Source: CBDBIG01 sp965205845 [NCBI: bacterium]
Lineage (GTDB): Bacteria > SAR324
Length of the DNA: 64,000 nt
Direction: 5' to 3'
Assembly (NCBI GenBank): GCA_965205845.1
Contig: CBDBIG010000003.1
Coordinates: 806,001 to 870,000 of the forward strand
The position numbers and the translations under genes were made by a program. The notes beneath the pieces are model-generated. The model worked only from the letters and a program-made list of their open reading frames with translations, was not told the DNA's origin and made no database searches. Shown piece by piece: positions 36,333 through 45,783 of this stretch (the stretch's first letter is position 1; the number at the start of each line of letters is the position of its first letter).

Positions 36333-36529
36333 GGTATTTTTTTAACCCTTCCTTGTGAAGAAAACCCAGGCATAATGCAAGACGGCGACACGCTATCACT
36401 TAGCACTTCAAAACGCAAACAAAAACGGGTTTATTCTCCAGTGTCCACAGCCATTGCCTAAAACCTTAAGTGTTTCCTTTGGTTTCATTTGAATTTACCG
36501 GAACAATTCCGTCGGTTTTTTGGAACCCC

Positions 36530-37654
36530 TTAACGTTGGCTAAAAAAAGCCAACTGCTGCTCGCTTTGCCTTGAAAAGCGGGTCAGGGCTTGATGGGGTC
36601 GCTTAAAAGCCGATAAATCGGCTTCAAAGTGGCATTGATTAAGGCACAAGCGCTCGCATTCCACCTGAAACCAACGTGCTAGCATTTGCGCTTGTACGCC
36701 TTCTCCACGCATGCGACTGCCAAAGCGCGCATCCGTAATCGCCCCATTGCGCATGGCGCGCACAGCATCGAGTATCTTGGCTTTTCGTGTTGGCATCCAG
36801 TGCTCGAGCCAGGCTTCAAACAACGCCGCCACGCTCCCAGGCAAGCGCAAGAGACTCCACCAGGCACTGCTGGCGCCATGATGCGCTGCTTGCCGCAAAA
36901 TGGTCGCCATTTCGTGGCTATTCAATCCAGGGATCACGGGAGCCACATTGACCCCTGTTGGCACGTTTGCTTGCTGGAGTTGCCGCAAGGTTTCTAGCCG
37001 TTTACGTGGCAAAGAGGCCCTTGGTTCGAGTTTGCGTGCCAGGGTTTCATTGAGGGTGGTAATCGAGATGCGCACGCACACCAGCCGATGCTTTGCCATG
37101 GCCTGCAAAATATCTAGGTCGCGTAACACGAGCGCATTTTTGGTAATGATCATCACAGGGTTGCGATAAGCAAGCAACACCTCTAAACACGTGCGTGTGA
37201 TGCGCAGGTTTTTTTCAATAGGCTGGTAACAATCGGTATTGCCTGCAAGGGTGATAATGTTAGGCTTCCAACGAGGGGAATGGAGTGCTTTGGCCAGTAG
37301 ATGGGCGGCCTTATGCTTGACCAAAATACGGCTTTCAAAATCAACACCAGCAGAAAACCCTAAGTATTCGTGGGAAGGGCGAGCATAACAGTAAATGCAA
37401 CCATGCTCACAACCGCGATAAGGGTTAAGGCTGTAAAACACGCCTAAGTCTGGGCTGTTAACCTTGCTCAAAATCGAACGCGTGTTGTCTGCAATTATTT
37501 TGGTATGGCGTTTGGTGTCCGCCAAGCGCTTCCCACTTTCCTCGTCTAGCCCGTCAATATCGGGTTCAATCCGCACCGCTTCAAAACGATTGGCGGTGTT
37601 TAAGGTTGCACCACGCCCGCGCAAGCCCCAAGGAGAAAACATTTCACGATCCAT
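36530..37654 (-). CDS. PA0069-type radical SAM protein
   Basis: 374 residues. The iron-sulfur motif CEHGCIYCYARPSHEYLG (Cys82, 86, 89) and the flanking NPYRGCEHGC place it in the spore-photoproduct-lyase-like radical SAM group of the PA0069/Rv2578c type, widespread but of unproven substrate. ITLAGNTDCYQPIE and IITKNALVLRDLDIL are further family blocks. It is predicted cytoplasmic. No partner gene is near; the gene appears monocistronic. Confidence 0.87.
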   Translation of the reverse strand: MDREMFSPWGLRGRGATLNTANRFEAVRIEPDIDGLDEESGKRLADTKRHTKIIADNTRSILSKVNSPDLGVFYSLNPYRGCEHGCIYCYARPSHEYLGFSAGVDFESRILVKHKAAHLLAKALHSPRWKPNIITLAGNTDCYQPIEKNLRITRTCLEVLLAYRNPVMIITKNALVLRDLDILQAMAKHRLVCVRISITTLNETLARKLEPRASLPRKRLETLRQLQQANVPTGVNVAPVIPGLNSHEMATILRQAAHHGASSAWWSLLRLPGSVAALFEAWLEHWMPTRKAKILDAVRAMRNGAITDARFGSRMRGEGVQAQMLARWFQVECERLCLNQCHFEADLSAFKRPHQALTRFSRQSEQQLAFFSQR

Positions 37655-37929
37655 TTTGACGCATTTCTACCTCGAGTGAAGGGCTTGCTTGGCCATGAGT
37701 ACACCAATACTTTGTCGCTTGGCGATTGCAGTTGGTTGCGGTCAATTGCAGTCAAGGAGAAAACATTTTCTTGCCAAATGATACCGCTTGTTCTATTGCG
37801 TAAGTGATGACTTGGATCACTATAGGTGTGGGCAGGTATGTTTGTAAACAAATTTTTATTTGTTTGCGGTTTTCTTGTTGTCTACTCAAAAGATCGCAAC
37901 ACTAAAGTGAAAGATTGCGTACTGCTTGA

Positions 37930-39012
37930 TTGAGAGTAATCTTGGACACACAAAAATTCACCGTGGCAAAAAACCCACCCCCACCCGTTTCTGGTTTTAG
38001 CAAAAAAACACCGCTGCCCTACCCTTTAACACCTCTCACAAGCAAGCAGGCCAAGCAGCGCATGCGCTGGAGCATGCTTGGCATTGTTTTATTTATCTCG
38101 ATTGGGAGCATCTTATTTTGGCAGCACCGTTCGAATCTTAAAAGCCATCAGCAATATCTTGCGGTTGTAGTCCCGCGCCCTGTGGCCAAGGGGGTTTTTA
38201 AAATACTGCCCCGGAAGCCGATGCAACTTGCCTATCTTCCTCAAGAAGCCAAAACATTGCTGCGTTTATTTGCCTATCAACAAGGTCGTAACAAGCAGCT
38301 GTTGGCACCACGTATTTATAGCAATGCACTCCCAATAAAAGTGTTTAAAAAGCACACAAGACCAGTGCGCTGGCAGTTGTTACAAGTGCTGTTGCTACCG
38401 CTTATTTTGCAAGAAAACAACCGCATTGCAACAGAGCGCAAGCACTTGAAATCCATTTTAGAACAACGCAAACAAAACAAAGCTTTGCCCACGGCAGATA
38501 AAAAATGGTTACGCTCAAGGCAACATTTGTACCACACGAAAGGGGTGAAGCATTTGCTTGCTTACATGGATGGATGGCCGCCAAGCCTTGTTTTGGCTCA
38601 GGCAGCACTTGATAGTGCTTGGGGGAAGGGGGTAAGTAAGAATGGCAGGCATCTTTTTTCGACTTGGGAGAAGTTAGCCCCTCAGCATTTACAGCCCTCA
38701 CCGCGCGCTGTAATCCAGGTACACATCCGCTGGTGGAACACTGCCCCAGCGGCCCAGGCACTTCGCCAGGCCCGTCTGGCGATGCGTCGCGAAATTCAGG
38801 CACAACAACATCCCCAAGGGCAAAAGCAGGCATGGAGCGGTTTAGCACTCGCGCCATATACTCCCAAGGCACTGAAAAATTCCGCGTATGCAATGCAACT
38901 TCAAACGGTATACTCACCCCAACAATGGCAACGCTTAGACACCATTAAGCTGGCCAAAAAAGGACCGGGACAGCCGTTTTTTAGTCACCAATCAACGCGC
39001 ACGACGCCCTAG
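37930..39012 (+). CDS. Bax-like glucosaminidase-fold protein with Glu-to-Asp change
   Basis: 360 residues; start is uncertain (TTG at 37930, first ATG at codon 45). One membrane helix (RWSMLGIVLFISIGSILFW) anchors a periplasmic domain. LLPLILQENNRIATER and PPSLVLAQAALDSAWGKG followed by LFSTWE match the Bax family of glycoside hydrolase 73-like proteins. The usual catalytic glutamate of the AQAALES motif is aspartate here (Asp228). This would weaken or abolish peptidoglycan cleavage unless another residue compensates. It is transcribed away from the radical SAM gene. Confidence 0.75.
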   Translation: MRVILDTQKFTVAKNPPPPVSGFSKKTPLPYPLTPLTSKQAKQRMRWSMLGIVLFISIGSILFWQHRSNLKSHQQYLAVVVPRPVAKGVFKILPRKPMQLAYLPQEAKTLLRLFAYQQGRNKQLLAPRIYSNALPIKVFKKHTRPVRWQLLQVLLLPLILQENNRIATERKHLKSILEQRKQNKALPTADKKWLRSRQHLYHTKGVKHLLAYMDGWPPSLVLAQAALDSAWGKGVSKNGRHLFSTWEKLAPQHLQPSPRAVIQVHIRWWNTAPAAQALRQARLAMRREIQAQQHPQGQKQAWSGLALAPYTPKALKNSAYAMQLQTVYSPQQWQRLDTIKLAKKGPGQPFFSHQSTRTTP

Positions 39013-39027
39013 GTGCACACGATACAC

Positions 39028-39594
39028 CTAGTCTAACAAGTATTTTGGGGGGGTGTTGTGCTGCTCTTGTGCCACCAACACTTTTTGCAACCGTCCTTGC
39101 ACGTGCAGGTGGTCTTGTGAAATGGCTTCTAATAGGGCACGCTCTCCATCAAGGCGCATTTGCTCTGCTTGACGAAGATCACGGGTAAGGGGTCGAGACA
39201 GCGATGCAGCCAACCTCAAAGACAACGCCTCAACCAAAGAAGCGGGGCAGCCTCGAAAATCGGTGAGCGTGCGCACATACACAATCCGCAACGTGCTTAC
39301 TGCTTCTTGTGTATACAAAGCCCCAGCACGCATCTCAGCCCCATTCGCATCGATGAGCCGCAATGTATCCGCTGGCAACGCAAACATTCGCTCACCTTGA
39401 GGGGTGATTTGAGGGGTGGTTAGGGTCGTTTTTCGTGCCGCACATTGCCAATCATGTCGTGATAAAACCACATCACGCACCAAAGGCCAGAATTGTTTGC
39501 ATAGGCGTGCTGTTTGAATATCTTCATCAAGATTGTCAATGGGTTCTTCGCCCAAGTAAGCCAATGCTTGATTACAAATGGAAATGGTATTCAT
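39028..39594 (-). CDS. T7 gp11-like tail tubular (head-tail adaptor) protein
   Basis: 188 residues from ATG 39594 (MNTISICNQALAYLGEE). The N-terminal CNQALAYLGEEPI, then FWPLVRDVVLSRHDWQCAARKT and SLVEALSLRLAASLSRPLT are typical of podovirus tail tubular protein A, about 195 residues. No other tail genes are near except a small coil protein at 40244, so it is an orphan of a former prophage or domesticated. It ends convergently with the Bax-like gene. It remains intact. Confidence 0.72.
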   Translation of the reverse strand: MNTISICNQALAYLGEEPIDNLDEDIQTARLCKQFWPLVRDVVLSRHDWQCAARKTTLTTPQITPQGERMFALPADTLRLIDANGAEMRAGALYTQEAVSTLRIVYVRTLTDFRGCPASLVEALSLRLAASLSRPLTRDLRQAEQMRLDGERALLEAISQDHLHVQGRLQKVLVAQEQHNTPPKYLLD

Positions 39595-40243
39595 GATTAG
39601 GGCTCTCAATGCCTCCCTCTTTTTCTATCAACAATTTTCTTGAAGAAAGAGGCAACTGTTTTTCCGAAACGAACGTCCTCACCCCATTCTTGCATGGAGG
39701 GCAAAAGGCTCGCGATGGGTGGCCAATTGCCTTGGCTGGCGTGGCTGCTTTTTTGAAAAAAAAGATGGCTGCCTCAAAGTTTGGCAAATATCGCAAACCC
39801 AAACCCCTTTAGATAAGAGCGAAGTTTTTCCGCACCAAAATTGTTTTAAAAGCACACACGCCTCGCGCAGCATGCAGCCATGGGTACGAGCATAAGAAAT
39901 AAAGCGAGGATTCGATTTTTTTTACCCTCCCCCCTTGCCCATCAATTAAGATTGGAGGGTTATACAAAAAAATCGTGGCCACGTCTCGAGGAAGCGTGGG
40001 CATCTTTGGGTTGCTTTTTTTGGGTAGGTGTTTCTTTTTTGCTTGGTGCTTTGGCGGATCTCACTTTTTTTGTCCGCGTTGCCCATTGACGTCGTGGGTC
40101 ATCTTGAGCATGGCTAGAAAGGCTGGAAATCATTTATACGTCTCCCCGTTTTTGATGGTACCGTCATGTGCATTAGCCACTATGTGCATTAGCCACTTAC
40201 TTGGGTTTTGTTACGGGAGATTGCACGCAAATCTTTAACGTTT
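39595..40243. other. Gap with no recognised gene
   Basis: About 650 bp with short open frames on both strands and several homopolymer runs. No family resemblance was found. Confidence 0.35.
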
Positions 40244-40675
40244 CTAGGCATCGCTACGCCCGTTTAGCATCATAAGCAGGTCTTGCAGTCGCTCTTCTTG
40301 CAAGCGTGCCTCACGGCCAAGGGCAGCAAAGTGGTCTTGCATTTCACGAAACTGCGCAAACAAGGGATGCGTTTGCTGGCTTTGAGGGAGCATGAAACGC
40401 TGGCGCAAACCCTCCTCTAACGCTTCAAAAGCACTTTGCTGCTGCTCAAGTTTTTTTAACAGACCAATGGCTTGAATTTGTTCTAACATGGCAATGGTGT
40501 TCTCAGATTCTTTTTCGGCAGAGAGTGCGGCCAGTTTTAAAAAATGCTCCGATGCAGTCAAACTTCTCTCAAAATCTGCTCCCATCCGCTCTTGATGCGT
40601 TAAAAATTTTCGCACTTTCTCGGTCAGAACGGCGGACGATAGCGGATCTTTATTTTTTTGCACAACAGCCCTCAT
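40244..40675 (-). CDS. Small helical hypothetical protein
   Basis: 143 residues, almost entirely charged and helical with heptad-like Leu/Gln spacing (LEQQQSAFEALEEGLRQRF, ALGREARLQEERLQDLL), so a coiled coil is likely. No signal or membrane segment. It lies upstream of the T7 gp11-like gene on the same strand and may share its phage origin, for example as a scaffold-type protein. I do not recognise a family. Confidence 0.5.
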   Translation of the reverse strand: MRAVVQKNKDPLSSAVLTEKVRKFLTHQERMGADFERSLTASEHFLKLAALSAEKESENTIAMLEQIQAIGLLKKLEQQQSAFEALEEGLRQRFMLPQSQQTHPLFAQFREMQDHFAALGREARLQEERLQDLLMMLNGRSDA

Positions 40676-40881
40676 AATTTGGTTGGGACAACACTACATG
40701 CGGACCACCCTTGCCCCTTTCGATTCCTCATCTTTGATGTAGGTAGCAGGGGTCTATAGTTTACGTGTTGTCCCATTTTCTTGACAAAGCGAGTATGGCG
40801 CCATTCTAGCACTTTGTCTAAAGCACAGGCAACACAGCCATGTCCGTGGTTGCAGCGCTGCCCGTAAGGGGGCCTTTTGCG

Positions 40882-41583
40882 CTATTGAACAGGCGTTAAA
40901 AGTTCCCAAAATCCCCTCGGAGGATTGCCAGTACCACCACAACCCTGAGGGCGGTTCGGGTTCCCTGGCGCGGAAGGCGCCAAGGTGTATGTTAGAGGAA
41001 CCTGAAGATCGGGATGCGTTTCAAAGGCGTATCCGGACTGATGATAGATGCAAAGATTCAGGTCGCCGTTGTTATCAAACGCCCACTGGATTGGAATATA
41101 GCAGGTAGTGGGAGGGAAAACAGCGCCGCCACTAGTAGTACCGCTGGGGCAAGGAAAAAAACCATTTCCTGCCGACGGGGGGCTTGTAAAGGTTATTTCG
41201 GTGATTACATTCTTGGTGGCATCGTCCTTCGATAAAATTTTGTACACATCCCCTGTGCCTATTGGGCCTTGTGCATTCCCTCCTTGAGGGTAGATGATCC
41301 AGGCGTCGTTCGCAATAACGTAATAGTGGCCAAGTGCTCTATTCACATACGCCCCCACAAGCGATCTCTCGCCGCTCGCACCACCGCCGCTCGCACCACC
41401 ACCACCACCACCACCACCACCACCACCGCAAGCACTGAGCAGCAGCGCCAAGCCCAGCAGCCAAGCCCCCCTATACCGCCAAAGCCAGGCGGGTGCCCAC
41501 AAGGCCCGTAAAAAACGTGGGGGGGGGGTGAGCGATGGTTGTTGGAGTGTGGGTGTGGCTGGGTAACATGGCGCCTCGTTCAA
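40882..41583 (-). CDS. Lipoprotein with polyglycine linker
   Basis: 233 residues. After an unusually long N-terminus, a membrane segment (WLLGLALLLSAC) ends in a lipobox with Cys52, followed at once by eleven glycines (GGT/GGN repeats near 41400-41430), then SGGGASGERSLVGAYVNRALG. The rest is a globular domain of about 160 residues with four cysteines (for example FFPCPSG, TTCYIPI). The glycine run is a triplet microsatellite and could vary in length. The function is unknown; it is probably outer-membrane anchored. Confidence 0.65.
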   Translation of the reverse strand: MNEAPCYPATPTLQQPSLTPPPRFLRALWAPAWLWRYRGAWLLGLALLLSACGGGGGGGGGGGASGGGASGERSLVGAYVNRALGHYYVIANDAWIIYPQGGNAQGPIGTGDVYKILSKDDATKNVITEITFTSPPSAGNGFFPCPSGTTSGGAVFPPTTCYIPIQWAFDNNGDLNLCIYHQSGYAFETHPDLQVPLTYTLAPSAPGNPNRPQGCGGTGNPPRGFWELLTPVQ

Positions 41584-41949
41584 AAACCTAACGGTAGGGT
41601 TGTGGGACGGCTGAAGAACTAAAACTGAGGTAGCGAGAAGCTTAGCATAACCCTGTCACAGAGGTAAAGGCAAAATACCCATTTTTTGCCCGCTTTTTGG
41701 CTTGTTATTTTTAATCAACTCATTTATCGAATACAATACAACGGACGTCGTGCTGCTTGTGGTGTTGCGAGGTGCGTGTTCTGTGCCCCGCCGCCACTAA
41801 AAAAAGAAAAATTTTTGAGCCACTCTTTGCGCCTTTTTGAGGATGATGTGGGCGGATGTTCAAGCGCCGTTTATCTTCCCCGATTTCTTTCACAGCCTGC
41901 TCGAAAACACAGCTGGCAATTTGTTGAGACACTTTGCCAAGGTCGAGCC

Positions 41950-42540
41950 CACGCCCTTTAAGGTAGGCTTGGATCTCTGCGGAGGTATAGATCTGGCAAA
42001 AACCCTGTTTCCTGACACAGCCAGCGCCGAGGCGCTAGAGTGCTGGGCGGCTATCTGGGGTGTTGTGCGCGCGCCAGCGGCACGGGCGTTAGGCGAGGTG
42101 GAGTTTAAAGGCGCGCCAGCAACCTCCGTGCCCCTTAGGCACGGGCTTGCAGGCCGCTGATGGCCAGCGCTACAGCACCACCGCCAGCGCCGTGCTGAGT
42201 GCAGCAGGCAAAGCAACCCTCCCCGTGCGCCCAGCCTCAGCGCGGCTGCAGGTGCACACCCCTGAACTGCTGGAGGTAGCCGTAGCGGCCAGCATCACCC
42301 CCCATACGCAACCGCTAGAGGCGGCTTGTGAAGGTAGAACTGGCCAACGCTTTTTACGCCGCCACTGCGCCCCTGGGCAACCCCTGCCACGCTCTGTGCT
42401 AGAGGCCGCTTTTGCCCGCGTGGAGGGCTTAAGCGCGTGGAATATCGCCCAGCCTGCAGCAAAAACCCAGCCGCAGGCAGGCGTATTGCCCGTGCTGGGC
42501 ACGCCGAATATAGGGGCTTTAAGGGTTTTTGCGGGGCTTT
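41950..42540 (+). pseudogene. Mu gp47-type (baseplate J-like) protein remnant
   Basis: Pieces of a baseplate J-like protein in different frames: FPDTASAEALECWAAIWGVV RAPAARALGEVEF (residue block split by the frame), QAADGQRYSTTASAVLSAAG, then HTPELLEVAVAASITPHTQP, LPRSVLEAAFARVEGLSAWN and GVLPVLG at the end. At least three frameshifts and internal deletions are seen. It starts the tail-end module of remnant B, whose order baseplate, gp48, tail fibre, com, mom matches Mu. Confidence 0.68.
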
Positions 42541-42648
42541 GCCCCACACCCCACCAAAGGGCAAGCCCTTTGGAAACCCAGCAAGGGCTGCCTACCATAA
42601 AGAGGGCAGGAAAAAAATTAGCAGAAAAACCTTTTTTCACAAAAAAAT

Positions 42649-42840
42649 ATGATAACAGCAACCGCAGCAGAATACACCGCCGCCCTGCAAGGGCTTTTGC
42701 CCCCAGGGACAGCATGCCAAGCGCATCACAGGCCATGCCGTAAGCGAGGCAGCCCCCTCAGCACGGCAGACCTGCGCGGCACCTTACAACGCTATCAGCC
42801 CGCCCACGAGGCGTGGCTGTGGGCACTCACCTCAACCTGA
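42649..42840 (+). pseudogene. Mu gp48-type tail protein remnant
   Basis: A 63-codon frame begins ATAAEYTAALQGLLPPGTA, the start of Mu gp48-like tail proteins (about 190-200 residues). It soon diverges and ends early, so most of the protein is missing. It lies in the expected place between the gp47-like and tail-fibre genes. Confidence 0.55.
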
Positions 42841-42856
42841 AAAAAGGAAGCCAAGG

Positions 42857-43562
42857 ATGGCAGCACAAACACCCGCCACATGGACAGAGCGCATCCCCCC
42901 GTATAGCGGGGGAAACGCCGTAAGGGGCGAGCAGGCAACCCTCATCACCACAGACGCATTGAACACCTTTAGGGCGCTGGTGCTAGGGTTGGCACAACAG
43001 CACGGCTTGCCTGCTGATGCCAGCCATGAGGCTATCATGGCGGCTGTGCTGGAGCGCAGTGCCCTCACAGGGGAAATCAAAACCTATGCTGGGGCGGCCG
43101 CCCCAGCAGGGTGGCTATCTTGCAATGGTGCTCTCATCAGCCGCGCAGACTATGCTGCCCTGTATGAAGTGATCGGCATCACCTACGGCACAGGGGATGG
43201 CAGCACCACCTTTGCCTTGCCCGACCTGCGCGGGCGCATCCCGATTGGGGCGGGGCATGGCGCTGGGCTTACCAATCGGGGGCTGGGTGTAGTGGGGGGG
43301 ATGAACAGCACGCATTGAACGTTTCCGAAATACCGCGACATTCTCACGAACTACTGGCAGCAACAGGGGGCGAAACCGGCGGCGTAGCTAGATTGGCTCA
43401 CCACACAACCGCAAAATACCTAGTGGGAGGAACGGACACAGATAGCACAATCTACGACAGTAGAAGCGCTAATGGCGAATTATGGGTTAAAGAGACTTGG
43501 CGGCGGCCTGCCCCACAACAACATGCCCCCCTACCTCGGCGTAAACTACATCATCAAAACCT
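42857..43562 (+). pseudogene. Tail-collar fibre protein remnant
   Basis: The first frame (153 codons) runs through GEIKTYAGAAAPAGWLSCNG and DGSTTFALPDLRGRIPIG, a phage tail-collar domain. After a frameshift near 43318 it continues in a second frame with LNVSEIPRHSHELLA, and after another near 43500 it ends PHNNMPPYLGVNYIIK. All three pieces belong to one collar-domain fibre of about 235 residues. Two frameshifts make it a pseudogene unless translated by recoding. Confidence 0.78.
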
Positions 43563-43577
43563 AAAGGAGGCCACAGC

Positions 43578-43990
43578 ATGGAACTGATTATCACCCCTGA
43601 GCAGATGGAGATTTGGCCGAGCCGCTACAGGGCGGATGGCTCGCCAATGGGAACGGGAATTCGCAAAAAAAGGATGGCGTAAGCCAGCAAACCCCACGCA
43701 CCTACCAGCCAGGCGAGCACCACAGCCTGCATACACCCGGTGCGCAAGTGGCGGGGGGCGCGATAGTGTGGCCTGAGGGCAATGCCATCATCGCCGCCCT
43801 GCCAACCCTGCTGGCTGCGCAGGCAGAGCGTGAAGAGGCTGCACGCGCAGCCGCAGAGGAGGCTAGCCAGCAACAGCCAAGAGCAGCAGCAGGAAGAAGA
43901 AGGGCAGGGCGAATAGGCGAGAGCACCACCCGCGCAGGCAGGTGGTTATGGGCAGGGGCAGCATACACAAGAGAGCGCGCGCCAGCATAA
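43578..43990 (+). pseudogene. Remnant of the gene after the tail fibre
   Basis: AAAGGAGG precedes an ATG that opens MELIITPEQMEIWPSRYRAD, closed after 34 codons. A neighbouring frame continues with EHHSLHTPGAQVAGGAIVWP and an Ala/Glu-rich helix. The position fits a tail-fibre assembly or C-terminal fibre gene, but I do not recognise it. The region to 44170 also has an open minus-strand frame I could not assign. Confidence 0.35.
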
Positions 43991-44204
43991 GACAAGGTGC
44001 CCAGCCCCATGCGCTCAGCAAACACAGCCGCACCCGCTTGCCGCGCTGCCGCGATAAACGCTGCATAAAGGCAGCTTGCGGCGGTCTCATCGGCGCAAGC
44101 AAAAGTGATGCGGCGGGGGCTTTGGCAAACCTGCTGCAACAAGGCGGCCGGTGAGAAGACACGGGGCATACAACGCTCCTTTGCTAAGAAGTGGCACCCA
44201 AAAA

Positions 44205-44223
44205 GGCCAGCTGAAAACTGGCC
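44205..44223. promoter_or_regulatory. Hairpin upstream of com
   Basis: GGCCAG and CTGGCC form a perfect 6-bp stem around CTGAAAA, about 110 bp before the com-like frame. It could end upstream transcription or fold in the com-mom leader. The Mu com-mom operon is known for tight regulation, but no specific site could be identified. Confidence 0.35.
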
Positions 44224-44316
44224 ACAGCATAAAGCCGCCTCTCATGCCCCGCCAATAGGTGGTGCAAGCAAGAGGCCAAAAGACGGAAATAATACACAAC
44301 ATGAAGGGTATGCGCG

Positions 44317-44487
44317 ATGTGCAAAGCACGCCCCGAAGTGATTATCGCAGGGATAGAAAACAAGTGCAGAAAATGCGGGCATATTAGCCCGAGCGCCCCT
44401 GAGCGCCCCATAACAACACAACCCGAGCACCCCCAGAGCGCCTCAAAGCGAGGCGCACAGAATGGGCAGGAAATGGATACAAGATGA
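44317..44487 (+). pseudogene. com: Com-like zinc-finger regulator of mom, remnant
   Basis: 56 codons: PEVIIAGIENKCRKCGHISP carries the second CxxC knuckle of Com, the Mu translational activator of mom. The first knuckle appears only in a neighbouring frame (ARCAKHAPK), so a frameshift near the start is likely. It overlaps the beginning of the mom-like frame (44462), as com and mom do in Mu. A second com-like piece, with the first knuckle (MRCPHCNSLLAKA), lies at 63517. Confidence 0.55.
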
Positions 44488-45132
44488 GAAAGGGCAGATT
44501 GTAGGCTACGGAGAGCCTGATTTTTTATGCGCACCTTATCCCCCGGGCGAAAGCAGCAGAGGTGATACGCAAGCACCACTACTCAGGCAAGGTAATGGCC
44601 AGCAGCAGCCCAAACTTTGGCGTGTGGATAGACGACAAAATGCTCGGCGTTTTGCAGTTTGGGCCCTTAGCCAACCCGCGCTGCTTTCAACACATCGTGG
44701 CGAGTAGCACCTTTGAAAACTGCCGCGAGTTAAACCGAATGTGGCTTGACGACCGCGCCCCGCGCAACAGCGAGAGCCGCGCCATTAGCCTGTGTATTCG
44801 TCTAATGAAGCGCCTCCGCCCGCAACTACAAGTGGGTGCAGTCTTTTGCCGATCAGCGCTGCGGGCGCTGGGGGGGTTGTCTATCAAGCAGCAAACTTTC
44901 TTTATCTCGGTGAGCACACAACGATTTTCTATGAGATTAACGGCGAGGTTTTTCACTCAAAGTCTCTCACCATCAAGGGGCATAAGGGCTCGAGGCTCTT
45001 AAAGCAGGGGTATGTTGTCAAAAAACAGCACCGCTTGCGGCAGTTTAGATACCTGTATCGGTGGATAGGCGCATCATCCCCCACATCTGCTTTCCCATCT
45101 TGCCCTATCCCAAACCAGAAGTCGGCCACTAA
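44462..45132 (+). pseudogene. mom: Mom-like DNA-modification protein, frameshifted
   Basis: MGRKWIQDEKGQIVGYGEPD opens the frame, which shifts in a T6 run near 44521. EVIRKHHYSGKVMASSSPNF, GVLQFGPLANPR, ELNRMWLDDRAPRNSESRAI follow in the next frame, the classic Mom core (ELNRM and RNSESRA). Near the G7 run at about 44870 the frame shifts again to VVYQAANFLYLGEHTTIFYE, and the end ICFPILPYPKPEVGH is in a further frame. Mom converts adenine in DNA to a carbamoylmethyl form that blocks restriction. All parts are present, so three indels separate it from an intact gene. Homopolymer positions mean sequencing error should be excluded. Confidence 0.72.
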
Positions 45133-45450
45133 CCAGCCACAAAAACCAGTGGCAGCCCGTCTGCGCAGCAGTGGCACAGCAATCGCTGCCTTACCACACG
45201 CACTATTTCCGAGGTGCAAAGGGGGTATCGACGGTGAATTGGTGAACCTATTCCGGGTGCTTAAATTCCACAAGGAGGCGTTTTTGCAGGGCTTGGAGTG
45301 GGGGGTGGAGGTTTCTTGCACATGGACCCATAGCCCTTGCCTTGCCAACCCCAATACAACACTGGACTTTAGGCATAAATGACCGTGGGTCTTCTTTTGT
45401 TTAAATGCTTTAAAGCACTGCGATGCTTGGGCTGTGTGGCAGTGCTTGCC

Positions 45451-45700
45451 CATGGTTTTGAACGGCACTGGTATCGGCATAAGGGCTGGCGATGCTGTGA
45501 TACTGGGTGCTTCCAAGGGCTGCCCATGGTTTTGAACGGCACTGGTATCGGCACAAGGGCAGACGATGCTGTGATACCAGGTGCTTCCAAGGGCTGCCAA
45601 GGCGGGCATCAAAGCCACCTCACCCGTGCCCAGCATGCCCGTTCCAATTGCAACGCTTATCCCACTGGGCAGATATTCGTTTGTGCCAAGGCCCTCTGGG
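45451..45700 (-). pseudogene. Tail-sheath (gpL) fragment with an 84-bp tandem repeat, inverted
   Basis: Reading leftwards, SVAIGTGMLGTGEVALMPAL and AALGSTWYHSI match the sheath gene of remnant C (60900-61000), in inverted orientation. Then an 84-bp unit recurs: CATGGTTTTGAACGGCACTG at 45451 and 45535, plus a partial third. It continues as an open frame to 44953 without phage similarity. A displaced fragment. Confidence 0.65.
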
Positions 45701-45783
45701 CGTCCCCATCTGGTGGAAAAAACGGGGGGAAAGAGCGGCCGTTATTACGCCCCCATCCCGCGTGCGCCATCAAACGCAACAAC

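Noticed and set aside
43702-44169. Minus-strand 155-codon frame beside the tail-fibre remnants
   Set aside because: Alanine-rich and open, but no family resemblance; it may be an antisense frame in GC-rich phage DNA. Not strong enough to list.
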